Shown here piece by piece: positions 1 through 9,504 of a stretch of 64,000 nt of DNA (position 1 is the stretch's first letter; every line of letters starts with the position of its first letter). Source of the stretch: Pseudomonas fluorescens (GTDB taxonomy: Bacteria > Pseudomonadota > Gammaproteobacteria > Pseudomonadales > Pseudomonadaceae); NCBI RefSeq assembly GCF_005938625.1, contig NZ_VCNJ01000047.1, positions 1 to 64,000 on the forward strand, in the 5' to 3' direction. The notes beneath the pieces were generated by a model, which was not told the DNA's origin, ran no database searches, and worked only from the letters and a program-made list of their open reading frames with translations. The translations under genes were made by a program, and so were the position numbers.

Positions 1-767
1 GTGAAGACACGGACTGTACCGCTTGGCGAGAAACTCCCCTCCACTATTGCGCCTGAATGGGTAGTCATTTGCAGGGAAGTTGCATTCGCCAGCACGATAA
101 TCGTTAGCGTCTGGTTTGCAAAGATAGGGTTGGCGGGTGCGACGATGGTTGGCTTTGCGGGCTTTACCTGAACGCTAACCAGATTGCTTGGATCGGAGGC
201 CACACCCCCGAGTGTCTGCACAACCTTGACCTGCGTTGTACCCGCTGCCCAGTTCGCTGTCGGTGTGAAAGTGCGTGTCGAGCCGCTGCCGGTAAAACTG
301 CCTGCCACCGCTGCGCCTGCGGCGGTAGACATTTGCAGGGTCACAGTGCCGGTCGCGACACTGGTAATGGTCAGTACCTCTTTTGCTGCGGCCGGATTAG
401 GTGGCGTGTTGATGGTCGGTTTAGGCGGTTTGGGAGGTTGACGTGACGGCACGTACAAATTGTGACATTCCGCCCAATTACTCCAGATCCAGGCCTGTTT
501 GTATCTGACTTTGAAATTAAAGTACGCACCAAAGCGATCGAAAGAAGTATCGGGTACCCAATGCTCCATCTTTACCCACTCACCTTCTGATCCATGATGG
601 TCAGTAGCCTCGCCCCAGCATTCAATTTTCCAACTGTCAGTAATTCCTCCAGGGGATAAAGCGACGATGTTGAAACCGCCTGCCGAGACTGTAGAGTTAC
701 TTCCAGGTGACAAGATCACCGGCGCCGGCCACAAGCCATTTGGTTGCAGCTTGTTTTCGTCATCCAT
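1..767 (-). CDS. Ig-like repeat protein, C-terminus beyond the window edge
   Basis: The frame is open from ATG at 767 down to base 1 with no stop, so only the first 255 residues are visible. AGGAG at 776-780 is a well-placed ribosome binding site. There is no signal peptide or membrane segment. Residues 1-105 are Trp-rich (for example QAWIWSNWAECHNLYVPSRQ). After a proline-rich linker (PPKPPKPT) come two tandem repeats of about 85 residues. They share the pattern PTI..P.NP...../LTI..../LQM.T..GA.V.GSF..SG..R.FT, typical of bacterial Ig-like beta-sandwich repeats. The gene diverges from the Tc toxin operon and has its own LuxR-type dyad (844-863) about 86 bp upstream. I do not recognise the protein. 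An adhesin or toxin-accessory role is inference from position only. Confidence 0.8.
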   Translation of the reverse strand, partial: MDDENKLQPNGLWPAPVILSPGSNSTVSAGGFNIVALSPGGITDSWKIECWGEATDHHGSEGEWVKMEHWVPDTSFDRFGAYFNFKVRYKQAWIWSNWAECHNLYVPSRQPPKPPKPTINTPPNPAAAKEVLTITSVATGTVTLQMSTAAGAAVAGSFTGSGSTRTFTPTANWAAGTTQVKVVQTLGGVASDPSNLVSVQVKPAKPTIVAPANPIFANQTLTIIVLANATSLQMTTHSGAIVEGSFSPSGTVRVF

Positions 768-843
768 ATCAATCGCTCCTGGTATACCGGCGTACTCGCC
801 GATCTTCAGATGCAATTCTTAACTTCGGGCATTCCTTGCGCCT

Positions 844-863
844 ACCTGTCAACTCTGACAGTC
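844..863. promoter_or_regulatory. LuxR-type dyad (lux/las-like box) 1
   Basis: The sequence is ACCTGTCA-N4-TGACAGTC. The inner six bases of each arm pair perfectly (CTGTCA/TGACAG), giving the CT-N12-AG layout of las/rhl/lux boxes. Its centre lies about 86 bp upstream of the divergent Ig-like gene's ATG. Confidence 0.6.
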
Positions 864-887
864 CCGACGAACGGTCGTAGTTGAAGC

Positions 888-909
888 ATGAAAAACCGAA
901 ATTTTTCAT
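888..909. repeat. inverted repeat in the divergent Tc promoter region
   Basis: ATGAAAAA and TTTTTCAT are perfect 8-bp arms around CCGAAA. They lie between the two lux-like dyads in very AT-rich sequence. A smaller inverted repeat, CGAAT-N7-ATTCG, follows at 913-929. The region probably contains the -10/-35 elements or a second regulator site; which one cannot be decided from sequence. Confidence 0.5.
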
Positions 910-963
910 AATCGAATAAAAACAATTCGACTTATTTCAATAGGACCTAAAAAACTACCGAAT

Positions 964-983
964 ACCTGTCAGGTTTGACAGGT
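964..983. promoter_or_regulatory. LuxR-type dyad (lux/las-like box) 2
   Basis: The 20-bp site ACCTGTCA-N4-TGACAGGT is a dyad with perfect 8-bp arms, close to the textbook lux/las box. Its centre is about 92 bp upstream of the first Tc gene and exactly 120 bp from the centre of box 1. Confidence 0.7.
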
Positions 984-1065
984 TACTCAAGATTCTTTTG
1001 TCATTACCTTGTTCCTGCCCAGGCATTTTTCCGATGCTTCCCCCTCTGGCAGGAGATCCAAAGTC

Positions 1066-4000
1066 ATGGCCGAGACCCCCTCCCTGATGAACGCCCTCAT
1101 CAGTTCCGATGCCAGATTGAAAAAAGGCCGCACAGACTTCCCCACAGCCATGCAGAAAATGGGCTTCACTTCCGTCTTCGATATCGTGCGCCTGCCCAAG
1201 TCCGCCTTCGCTCGCCAGCTCGCCCGATACTCCGACGCCAACGCCGATGTGGCTTACGACAACGCGATGAAGTATGCGGCGTTGATTTCGCGCTTGTTCC
1301 GGGAATACCAGACCTCGTCAGGTACGTTTCAGCAACTTGCTCAGCGCAGCGGTATTCGCGCGCTGGTCCCGCTGGGCGCTACCTATCAACGCATGTTCAA
1401 CGAGAACTGGGACGAGTTCACCAAGGTCGGGGCCATTGCCGCCAACGACAGTCCCGTGGCCTACCTGACTCACCTCAGGAAGTTTTCCCTCGAACTGGAA
1501 GAAACCAGTGAAGACCCTAAGCGCCTGTTGATGGATAAACGCCGTCCTGATCTGAAGGACCTGTTGATAACCCACGAAAGCACGTTCACGCCACGGCCGA
1601 TGCTGGAAATCGTCATGCAGGTGCTGGAAAGCCATTTGCGCTCTCACCTGGATGGCAATCCCTCCGACCAGCCCAAGTCCACCCATCAAGTACTGGCCGA
1701 GCGGCGCTACCCCTTCGTTTTGCCTTACAACTTCTATCACCATCAATGCCAACTGGGGCTGGCTGATAAAAAGCCGCGTCTGGGCGAGGTGAATTACCGG
1801 GCCAGCCTGTTGCTGCCAATCAAAGAGACGGCAATCAACGACTATGGGCAGATCCAGCATCCGGCATTACAGGCGCAACGGCTGTTATGCGGGTTGAGTC
1901 CGCAACAACAGGAATTGCTGATCGAACCCTCGGTATTCAGCGACTTTTATCTGACCCGCAATGATCTGATCAATGGCTGGAAAAGCCCACTCAGCGCGTA
2001 TCTGCGACCGCATACCACACAGAGCAGGTGTTACTTGCTGCTGTCGGGGCAGGCAGATGCGACCGCGAGTCCGGTGGCGGACACGCCAACAGGTTCAGCC
2101 GGTGCCAAAACCGTCGTTTCACTGATCTTTCGCAAGAACGCAGAGACCCAGCCTGCCAGCATCGATCTGAGTTCCAACCTCCAGAACCTGTCAGGGACTG
2201 GATGGCTGGTGAATCGTCTCCACGATACAGGTAACTCCATCATTGCGCATTTCAAGGCCGCCACCTCATTTCCGACCCCCACCGAGCAGGGGTACACCGC
2301 CAGATTCGATCTGATCACTGCCACCGGAACCGCAGCCGAACCGATCCATCTGGCCAGACAGCGCTTCGCCTTTACACTGGATGACCATTACAGCCTGACG
2401 ACGACAGAGCAGAACTTTCTCAAAAGCGCCTACGGCGTCGAAGTCACCGACGACTCACCTCTGTGGCAATTGACCCTGCTGACCGACTTCATGCAACACA
2501 CCGGTCTGAACGCCGAACAGGTCGAGCAGCTTGTGGCCCGCCGCAGCTACGCAGTGCGCGTGTCACCCAATTGTCCAAACCTGCAGCCAAACCCCAACAG
2601 GATTGCCTCGCGGGGTGCCACCAACAAGGTATTGGAGTTTCCTTATCCGACTCACTACGCTGCCTGCTATGTCAATGGCACCGGCCCCGGCACCGATCTG
2701 TACGACAGCGAACTGGAACCGGCCCCCGAAGCAGTCCCGCGTGATGATTCAGACACCGCCATAGGGCTTGAGCAGATCGAGTCGGGTGACAGCAAACAAT
2801 GGCGCCTGAGCAAAACCTCACTCGATCGCCTCGATCGCCTGCAGCGGATGATCCGTCTGCAACGCTGGACCGGCATCACCTTCGCAAAACTCGACACCTT
2901 GATCATCAGTGCCATCCGCGCCGAGGGCGAAGCCAACCTAGGGCTGGAGCTGAACGAAAACACCCTGCGTGCGTTGGGGGTTTATCGCTACCTGAACCAG
3001 CGTTACAGCATCGAACCCGAAGAGTTCGCGACGCTGATGCACGACCTCAGCCCCTATGCCAGTGGCAAGGACGAGGTGCCGTTGTTCGATCGCGTGTTCA
3101 ACCGCGTGCAGCTGTTCGACACACCGCTGATCCTCGACGACACGCCCATCAATCTGACCACGCCGGATGCCGCGACGCAGAAAACCCTGCTGCAATTGTG
3201 TGCCGGACTCGGTGTGCAACCGACCGAAGATTCCCTGCTGTTGATTGTTCGCCAGACCGAAAAGCATGTGGGTGAACTCAAACGAGACTTGCCTACCGTC
3301 TCTTCGTTGTACCGCCAGGCGCGGATTGCCCGGTTGTTCGGGCACTCGGTCGAAGACTTGCTGGCACTGGCGGGCCTCCTCGGCGGAAGCAGTTACAAAA
3401 CGGCCCTGGCCAGCGGCCGCTTAAGTGCACAGACGGCAAAAGCAACACCGGACATCCTCGATGTGCTGATGCAATTGGACTGGGCTTTCGACTGGCTCAA
3501 CGACAGCCAGCAGACCGTGCCTCAGTTACTGCAACGCCTGGGCCTCAATGCTCAGTCCAAGGTCGAAGAGCTGCCGAGCGATCAGCACGTCAAAATGGCT
3601 GGAGAGGCGCCTCTTCCCGATGATCTGCTTGCGCGTCTGGCCAGATTGCAGAACGACACGCGCCAAAGTCTGGTGACCGAGGCGCAAGTAAACGCTTTGG
3701 GTCTGCCGCTGCAGAACGATGGCAAACGCAAGCAAGGAGCAATCAACTGGTTCCAGCTGCTGGTCGAACACAGCCTCCTCAACCCAGACGGCCTGCTGAC
3801 TGGCCTTGATCGACCGCTGACGCTGGTGGATGAACCCGTCACCTGGTTGCAGACCGATGTGGTTAACGCGCTCAAAGACCTCGATCTGAACCAGCCGGTC
3901 AAAGACGCTTGTGCAGAGAAACTCGTCGAGTTCCTGCTCGGTGCACATGACCGACAAGCCCGGTTACTCGAAGGGCTGTTCCAGGAAACCGCCAAACTCG

Positions 4001-4659
4001 CGCCGGATCGCTGCCGGGCAGTCACTGACTGGGCCTGGTCTACGCCGTACAACCTTTTGCTGCAAGCACTCAAGGATCCGCTGTCGCAGACGCTGATCGA
4101 GGATTACCGGCGTGTTGCGCGCCACGCCGAGATCGTTGTGCAACTGCGCTTGAGCAACAGCGCCTTGCGCCTGTTTTTGGTCAATCCAGCGTGGCTGGCT
4201 GGCGAGTCGTATGGGGGCTCCAACAGCGAGCCCAGCCTCAGCGACGTTTACCTGCTCGAACGTTTCAGTCATTGGTTTCACGGCCAGAGTCAATCGGAAG
4301 ACAGCGTACTGAGTTATTTCAGCTGCGCCAATCCGGCCAAGGCCCAACTGAAAAACAAGGCGCTGCGCCAGCTCGCCAGCGAAACGGCCAACGCTGCCCT
4401 CGCTCGTTTGCTGGAGTGGTCGGAGACGGAAATAGCCGAGCTGACCAACACCCTCCCCGATAAACGCGCCCGTTCGATGGCGCACGTCGACTGGATCCGT
4501 CGATGCCAAGCCACTTGTCAGGCCAGCGGTTTATCCGCCCAGGCGCTACTGCAAGCCACAGGGCTGAATCACACAAGTACGCTGAATGAGTGGAAAGCCG
4601 TCGGTGAAGCGGTCATGGCCACCCACTCTGACTCTGACGCTTCACGAGCCAATGGTTAA
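1066..4659 (+). CDS. Tc toxin subunit A, N-terminal half (TcaA/TccA-like, VRP1 family)
   Basis: This 1197-residue protein matches the N-terminal half of TcA, the pentameric pore-forming translocator of insecticidal Tc toxins. Residues 1-300 read like the Salmonella plasmid virulence SpvA/VRP1 region found at the start of TcA (TDFPTAMQKMGFTSVFDIVR; SPVAYLTHLRKFSLELEETS; RPDLKDLLI). The rest is mainly helical and resembles the TcA shell. The start is placed at ATG 1066, behind AGGAGATCC; an in-frame alternative at 1009 lacks such a site. Nine bases separate it from the next gene, which carries the C-terminal half, so the two polypeptides together make about 2800 residues. That is close to single-chain TcA size. 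The arrangement resembles split systems such as TcaA/TcaB and YenA1/YenA2. Confidence 0.88.
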   Translation: MAETPSLMNALISSDARLKKGRTDFPTAMQKMGFTSVFDIVRLPKSAFARQLARYSDANADVAYDNAMKYAALISRLFREYQTSSGTFQQLAQRSGIRALVPLGATYQRMFNENWDEFTKVGAIAANDSPVAYLTHLRKFSLELEETSEDPKRLLMDKRRPDLKDLLITHESTFTPRPMLEIVMQVLESHLRSHLDGNPSDQPKSTHQVLAERRYPFVLPYNFYHHQCQLGLADKKPRLGEVNYRASLLLPIKETAINDYGQIQHPALQAQRLLCGLSPQQQELLIEPSVFSDFYLTRNDLINGWKSPLSAYLRPHTTQSRCYLLLSGQADATASPVADTPTGSAGAKTVVSLIFRKNAETQPASIDLSSNLQNLSGTGWLVNRLHDTGNSIIAHFKAATSFPTPTEQGYTARFDLITATGTAAEPIHLARQRFAFTLDDHYSLTTTEQNFLKSAYGVEVTDDSPLWQLTLLTDFMQHTGLNAEQVEQLVARRSYAVRVSPNCPNLQPNPNRIASRGATNKVLEFPYPTHYAACYVNGTGPGTDLYDSELEPAPEAVPRDDSDTAIGLEQIESGDSKQWRLSKTSLDRLDRLQRMIRLQRWTGITFAKLDTLIISAIRAEGEANLGLELNENTLRALGVYRYLNQRYSIEPEEFATLMHDLSPYASGKDEVPLFDRVFNRVQLFDTPLILDDTPINLTTPDAATQKTLLQLCAGLGVQPTEDSLLLIVRQTEKHVGELKRDLPTVSSLYRQARIARLFGHSVEDLLALAGLLGGSSYKTALASGRLSAQTAKATPDILDVLMQLDWAFDWLNDSQQTVPQLLQRLGLNAQSKVEELPSDQHVKMAGEAPLPDDLLARLARLQNDTRQSLVTEAQVNALGLPLQNDGKRKQGAINWFQLLVEHSLLNPDGLLTGLDRPLTLVDEPVTWLQTDVVNALKDLDLNQPVKDACAEKLVEFLLGAHDRQARLLEGLFQETAKLAPDRCRAVTDWAWSTPYNLLLQALKDPLSQTLIEDYRRVARHAEIVVQLRLSNSALRLFLVNPAWLAGESYGGSNSEPSLSDVYLLERFSHWFHGQSQSEDSVLSYFSCANPAKAQLKNKALRQLASETANAALARLLEWSETEIAELTNTLPDKRARSMAHVDWIRRCQATCQASGLSAQALLQATGLNHTSTLNEWKAVGEAVMATHSDSDASRANG

Positions 4660-4668
4660 GGAACGATC

Positions 4669-7600
4669 ATGACGACTGCCTTCGACGCCCCGCTCAACGA
4701 GGCATTGCGTGACGCGATGCTCGCTCTGTACCTGCATGAAGCCGTGCCCAGCGATCCCTACCTGATCGAGCAGGGACTGGCCCAACGGATCAAGACCGCC
4801 AATGACCTTTATGAATTCTGGTTACTGGATGTACTGGTCAGCCAGAATGTGCCGACCAGCCCCGTGGCCTGTGCCATTGCCAGTTACCAGCAGCAAATCA
4901 ATTGCATGATGCTGAACCTGGAACCCGGTTACAGCGATGACAGCGTCACCCCTCTGCAGACCAAGACCTGGCGCGATGGCCTTAATCGCTATCCGGTCTG
5001 GGCCGCCCTCCAGCAGTTGCGGACCTTCCCGGACATCTACCTGGACCCGACCCTGCGCCTGACCAAGACCGCCAGTTTCGAGCAACTGGAAAATGACCTC
5101 AACCAAGCGCAAATTCAGCCTGAGACCGTGCAGACCGCCGTGCTGGCTTACCTCGCCAGGTTCGAGGAAATCGCCAACCTGAAGATCTGCAACTGCTACA
5201 TTGATGGCGAAGACTTTGCCAACAGAACCTATTATTTCGTCGGCAAATCCCCCGCCGAAAATGCCTATTACTGGCGCTCACTGGACATGTCTCAGCGCGC
5301 GGTGAAAGAGCCTGCGCAGGCACCCGGCGAAATCCCGAACAAGTTCGACAAGCCGCTGCCCAATGCCTGGTCGGATTGGCAAAGAGCCAACGTACCGATT
5401 TCAGAAAAGGCGCTGGAACACACTATCCGTCCGTGCTGGTTCAACAATCGGCTTTACGTGGTCTGGGCCGAACTGGAGCTTCAGGATACAGACGCCATGC
5501 AGGCCCCTGTTGAGGCAAAGGCCGACCCGAGCGTCAAGGTCAATCCGCGGTTCCGTCTGTACGCCAGTTACAAGAAATACGACGACACCTGGAGCACGCC
5601 GCGAATCTACATCGAGAGTTACTGCCAGACTCCAGCGCTGATCGATAAGCCGCTGGAGCAGATTGCCGAGGAAACCCAGACCATCGCGGTGTATGACCAC
5701 TCGACGTCGCCCGAGTCGATGTTCTTGGCGCTGTATTCCAAATACGTTCCAGATAAAACAGGTACATCCGGCAGCGAAGACACATATGACTTTCTGAGAA
5801 CGGTAAGAATCGATAAAAACTTCAATGTCACGCCGCTGTACCCTTCGTTTGGCGTGGTGCCGAATGTCAGACCAAATGCACCACCTGGCCGCGCATTTTC
5901 TGATGAAAGCAAAGCGCACGTGCTGCTGGTCGGCCACATCTTCGCCTATAGGAACGCTGGACGCTTTCAGTACTGGCTTCCCTCCGGCACACTGGTTTTT
6001 GGTGCTGTCGTTCACCAGACACCGGAGAAAGAAAAGCCCACCTGGGATTATTGGGATTGGCAGTCGCGAATCAAGACCAGCGTGAAAGACGTTGACCTTG
6101 TCTATAACCGGGCGGAGTCCAATATCGAGTTGACCACAAGCCTGGAGGCAGGATTCAGCAGTCTCCAAGTCCTCAAATTTTCCGTCTTCGATGATAAAGA
6201 TAAAAACAAGGAGCTCATCAAAGTTACGCTGGTGTTCGACCCATCGGAAAATCATCTTGAAGTTCCGCTACTTTCAGGCTCAACCATTGAACCCGTTGGC
6301 ACCGAATTCATGAATGTCGCGGAAACGGCATTCTGTTTCATGGGCGTGCCAGACCGCCTTCGTAGCTTGATCGCCGACTACGGTACCCCAACTGAATTCA
6401 GGGTGCCCGCCACCAAACAAGGAGAAACAGCGAGCCTGGCAGGTAAACGCGCAAACCGAAGGGTTCTCTATGAACTGATGTCTTCAAATGTGATTTTTTT
6501 GACCTTCTGGCGGTCAACCACCAATCAGAATCAGATCTATCTTCATCACTCACCAACGCGCAACACCAGCAGCATTGGCTACCAGCATTTCATCGCACAC
6601 TCGCTGGATGTCAGTTCCGAACAGCCACCTGAGACATTCAGCGGGATGCGCATGCTGGCCTCCTCCCCCATCGTCAGCCTCCTGTCAAAAGGTTCGTCGG
6701 TGACTCATTCGTTTTCGATCGACCAGTCCACCCTCCAGCCCGACGGTTGGCCGGTCCAGTGGCCCGAGAATACGAAAGCACTGAAAATCCCGCTGATCTA
6801 TGGCGTTCTGGTTTATGAAGCAAATACGTTAGTTGGCGGAGCGCTCAAAGCGCTGAGCATCGAATGGGCAGAAGTGCCTCCCACAACCACGCAAATAGCG
6901 CCCAGCATCAACAGCTTGATCGACCCGTCTCTGGGTGACAGCCCGTCACTGGGCAAGGCGCAGTTCATTGACTTCACGGGTTCAAACATCGCTTTCACCG
7001 ATGGAAAAAGCGGCAACTTTCGTGCTCGGACGCCTGTGCGCATGAACACCACCTTCGCCCGGCAACTGATCAACCTGGCCGAAAACGGCATGGAACCCCT
7101 GCTGAGATGGGAAACCCAGACCCAGCATACAGAACCGCCCATCCCCGATGGTCTCGGTGCACAAGCCATGGATTTCTCCGGGGGCTACTACCTGTATTTC
7201 CTTGAACTGTTTCTGTACTTGCCATGGCTGGTGGCCTACCGCTTGAACGAAGAGCAGCAGTACGACGAGGCGAAACAGTGGCTGTCGTATCTGTTTGACC
7301 CGACACGCCAAAGCGCCGACCCGGGGCACCCGGGTTACTGGCAGGCGGTGCCGCTGGAGGAACCCGTGTGGCCCGGCCCGGCCAACCCCAGCCTGGCCAT
7401 TCTGTTCCCGGACGATCCACATCAGATTGCCCTGAGTTTTCCAGTGCACTTTCGCAAGGCGCTGTGGAAACTCTTTATCGAGATTGAAAGCCGACAGGCC
7501 GATCTGGCGTACGCAGAGCTGACGCCGGACGGGCTGGCTGAAGCCAAGTTACGCTACGTTCACGTCATGGATTTGCTGGGGCCGCGCCCGGATGTTCGTC

Positions 7601-9504
7601 AGATCGACGACTGGTTGCCACTCACGCTCGACGCCTTGAGCTCGTCGAAAAATGCACAACTGCGTGAATTCGAACAACGCCTGATCGCCGCGCACCAGCA
7701 GCTCCAGCAACAGCCACCGCTGCGTATCGGCAAGGCCCCGGCTTCGGAGGCGGCACCCTTGCTGTGCCTGCGACCTAACGGTGATGACCCGTTACTGGCG
7801 AGCGTTGACGTTGAGTATTTCCGTCGCCCCTTCAACCCCGAACTGATCATGCACTGGGAGCGCGCCGAAAGCCGCTTGCACAACCTGCGGCACAACCTCG
7901 ACATGGCGGGCACTCCCTTGAACCTGCCGTTGTTCGCGGCACCGCTGGATCCGCGCGCGCTGCTCGCTGCCTGGGGCCAGGGCCTGTCCGGGGCGGCGCT
8001 GAGTCGGTTGTTGAGTCCGCAGATTCCCCATTACCGCTTCAGTTTCATGTTCGCTCTGGCGCAGAACGCGGTGGACAGCGTGATCCAGTTCGGCTCGACG
8101 CTGTTGTCGCTGATCGAGCGCAAGGAGCAGGCGCAATATCTTGAGCTGCAACAGCAGCAAGCATGGAATCTGGCGAAGGTGGCGGTGGAGATACAGGTTC
8201 AGGCCACGAAAATTGATGAAAAAAACAAAGCCGCTCTACAAGCCAGTCAGGCAATCATCGAGGCACGAGTCAGCTATTACGAGAAATTGTTGAACGAAGG
8301 TGTGAACGCTCTGGAAATAGCGGCAGGAGCGACTCACTTCCTGAGCGGCGCGACTCAAGCCGGGGCACACGCGGTTCAGGCATTTGCCGAGTCGGCAAAA
8401 GGCGCTCCGAACATTATCGGCTTTGCGGTAGGCGGCCAGCGTATCGAAGCGCCGGCTTCCAGTGTCATGGCCATGCTGTTGGAAGCGTCGTCAGTGCTGT
8501 CCACCAGCGGACAGCTCATGGACCGCATCGAACAATACCGCCGCCGCAACCAGGAGTGGACCCAAGCCCACGACCAATCAAAACTCGAAGCCGAACAAAT
8601 CAAAGCCCAACTCGCCGTCTACGAAGAACAACACAAAGCCACCCAACTGCAACTGCGCCAGGCGCAAACCGCGCTCAACCAGGCCAAGGCCACCCATGAC
8701 TTCCTGCTAAGCAGCAACCGCTTCAGCCGCTCGCAGACCTACGACTGGCTCAACAGCAAATTCGCGAGCTTCTACCACACCGCCTACACCACCGCGCAGT
8801 CTCTGTGTCAGGCCGCCGAAGCCTGCTGGCAATACGAGATGGGCGACTTCACCCGGACCTTCATCCGCCCCGGCGCGTGGAATGCCAGCTACCGCGGCCT
8901 CGGTGCCGGCGAAGAACTGAAAATGAGTCTGCAACAGATGCACAGCCAGTATCTGCAGAACAACCGGCGTGATCTGGAAATCAGAAAAACCGTGTCCCTG
9001 AAGGAACTGAAGGACAAGGACGCGGGGCCAACCCTCAATAAACCGTGGGCTGAAATCAAAAAATCACTGGTCGAAAACGGCACCTGCGAATTCGAACTGA
9101 CCCAAGCCATGTTCGAAGACGATTACGCCGGTGAAAATCACTACCTGCGCCGAATCAAGACCATCAGCGTGACTCTGCCGGCCTGCCTTGGCCCCTATCA
9201 AGACATTCGTGCCGTACTGCGACAAACCTATAGCAAGGTGGAAATGGCCGCCACGGCGGGTAACGCCAAGGAAAACCTGCGCGCCAGTCAGCAGATTGCG
9301 CTCTCCACCTCGCTGGAAGACAACGGCATGTTCCAGCTCAACTTTCAGGACGAACGTTACCTGCCCTTCGAGTACACCGGCGCCATATCACGCTGGAGCC
9401 TGATCTTCCCCAACCACGAAGCTCAGGAGGCCATGCTCCAATCCCTCAACGACATCATCGTACACGTGAGCTACACGGCCCGACGCGAAGGCGGTTCGCT
9501 ATGA
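4669..9504 (+). CDS. Tc toxin subunit A, C-terminal half (TcaB/TccB-like)
   Basis: At 1611 residues this is the C-terminal part of TcA. It carries the neuraminidase-like region near residues 150-330 (LKICNCYIDGEDFANRTYYF, NAYYWRSLD). Further on comes the motif run GYYLYFLELFLYLPWLVAYR. A long alpha-helical pore region at about 1150-1450 contains a Gln/Ala/Lys-rich coiled coil. The C-terminal TcB-binding domain has ENGTCEFELTQAMFEDDYAG, SRWSLIFPNHEAQ and IIVHVSYTARREGG. In known Tc toxins this chain forms the translocation channel and docks the TcB-TcC cocoon. Its stop overlaps the TcB start (ATGA at 9501-9504), indicating translational coupling. No frameshift was seen between the two TcA halves, so the split looks evolved rather than a broken gene. 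Confidence 0.92.
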   Translation: MTTAFDAPLNEALRDAMLALYLHEAVPSDPYLIEQGLAQRIKTANDLYEFWLLDVLVSQNVPTSPVACAIASYQQQINCMMLNLEPGYSDDSVTPLQTKTWRDGLNRYPVWAALQQLRTFPDIYLDPTLRLTKTASFEQLENDLNQAQIQPETVQTAVLAYLARFEEIANLKICNCYIDGEDFANRTYYFVGKSPAENAYYWRSLDMSQRAVKEPAQAPGEIPNKFDKPLPNAWSDWQRANVPISEKALEHTIRPCWFNNRLYVVWAELELQDTDAMQAPVEAKADPSVKVNPRFRLYASYKKYDDTWSTPRIYIESYCQTPALIDKPLEQIAEETQTIAVYDHSTSPESMFLALYSKYVPDKTGTSGSEDTYDFLRTVRIDKNFNVTPLYPSFGVVPNVRPNAPPGRAFSDESKAHVLLVGHIFAYRNAGRFQYWLPSGTLVFGAVVHQTPEKEKPTWDYWDWQSRIKTSVKDVDLVYNRAESNIELTTSLEAGFSSLQVLKFSVFDDKDKNKELIKVTLVFDPSENHLEVPLLSGSTIEPVGTEFMNVAETAFCFMGVPDRLRSLIADYGTPTEFRVPATKQGETASLAGKRANRRVLYELMSSNVIFLTFWRSTTNQNQIYLHHSPTRNTSSIGYQHFIAHSLDVSSEQPPETFSGMRMLASSPIVSLLSKGSSVTHSFSIDQSTLQPDGWPVQWPENTKALKIPLIYGVLVYEANTLVGGALKALSIEWAEVPPTTTQIAPSINSLIDPSLGDSPSLGKAQFIDFTGSNIAFTDGKSGNFRARTPVRMNTTFARQLINLAENGMEPLLRWETQTQHTEPPIPDGLGAQAMDFSGGYYLYFLELFLYLPWLVAYRLNEEQQYDEAKQWLSYLFDPTRQSADPGHPGYWQAVPLEEPVWPGPANPSLAILFPDDPHQIALSFPVHFRKALWKLFIEIESRQADLAYAELTPDGLAEAKLRYVHVMDLLGPRPDVRQIDDWLPLTLDALSSSKNAQLREFEQRLIAAHQQLQQQPPLRIGKAPASEAAPLLCLRPNGDDPLLASVDVEYFRRPFNPELIMHWERAESRLHNLRHNLDMAGTPLNLPLFAAPLDPRALLAAWGQGLSGAALSRLLSPQIPHYRFSFMFALAQNAVDSVIQFGSTLLSLIERKEQAQYLELQQQQAWNLAKVAVEIQVQATKIDEKNKAALQASQAIIEARVSYYEKLLNEGVNALEIAAGATHFLSGATQAGAHAVQAFAESAKGAPNIIGFAVGGQRIEAPASSVMAMLLEASSVLSTSGQLMDRIEQYRRRNQEWTQAHDQSKLEAEQIKAQLAVYEEQHKATQLQLRQAQTALNQAKATHDFLLSSNRFSRSQTYDWLNSKFASFYHTAYTTAQSLCQAAEACWQYEMGDFTRTFIRPGAWNASYRGLGAGEELKMSLQQMHSQYLQNNRRDLEIRKTVSLKELKDKDAGPTLNKPWAEIKKSLVENGTCEFELTQAMFEDDYAGENHYLRRIKTISVTLPACLGPYQDIRAVLRQTYSKVEMAATAGNAKENLRASQQIALSTSLEDNGMFQLNFQDERYLPFEYTGAISRWSLIFPNHEAQEAMLQSLNDIIVHVSYTARREGGSL

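Noticed and set aside
184..441. Small plus-strand open frame over the Ig-like gene
   Set aside because: The opposite strand encodes clear tandem Ig-like repeats with a good ribosome binding site, so this frame is a shadow.
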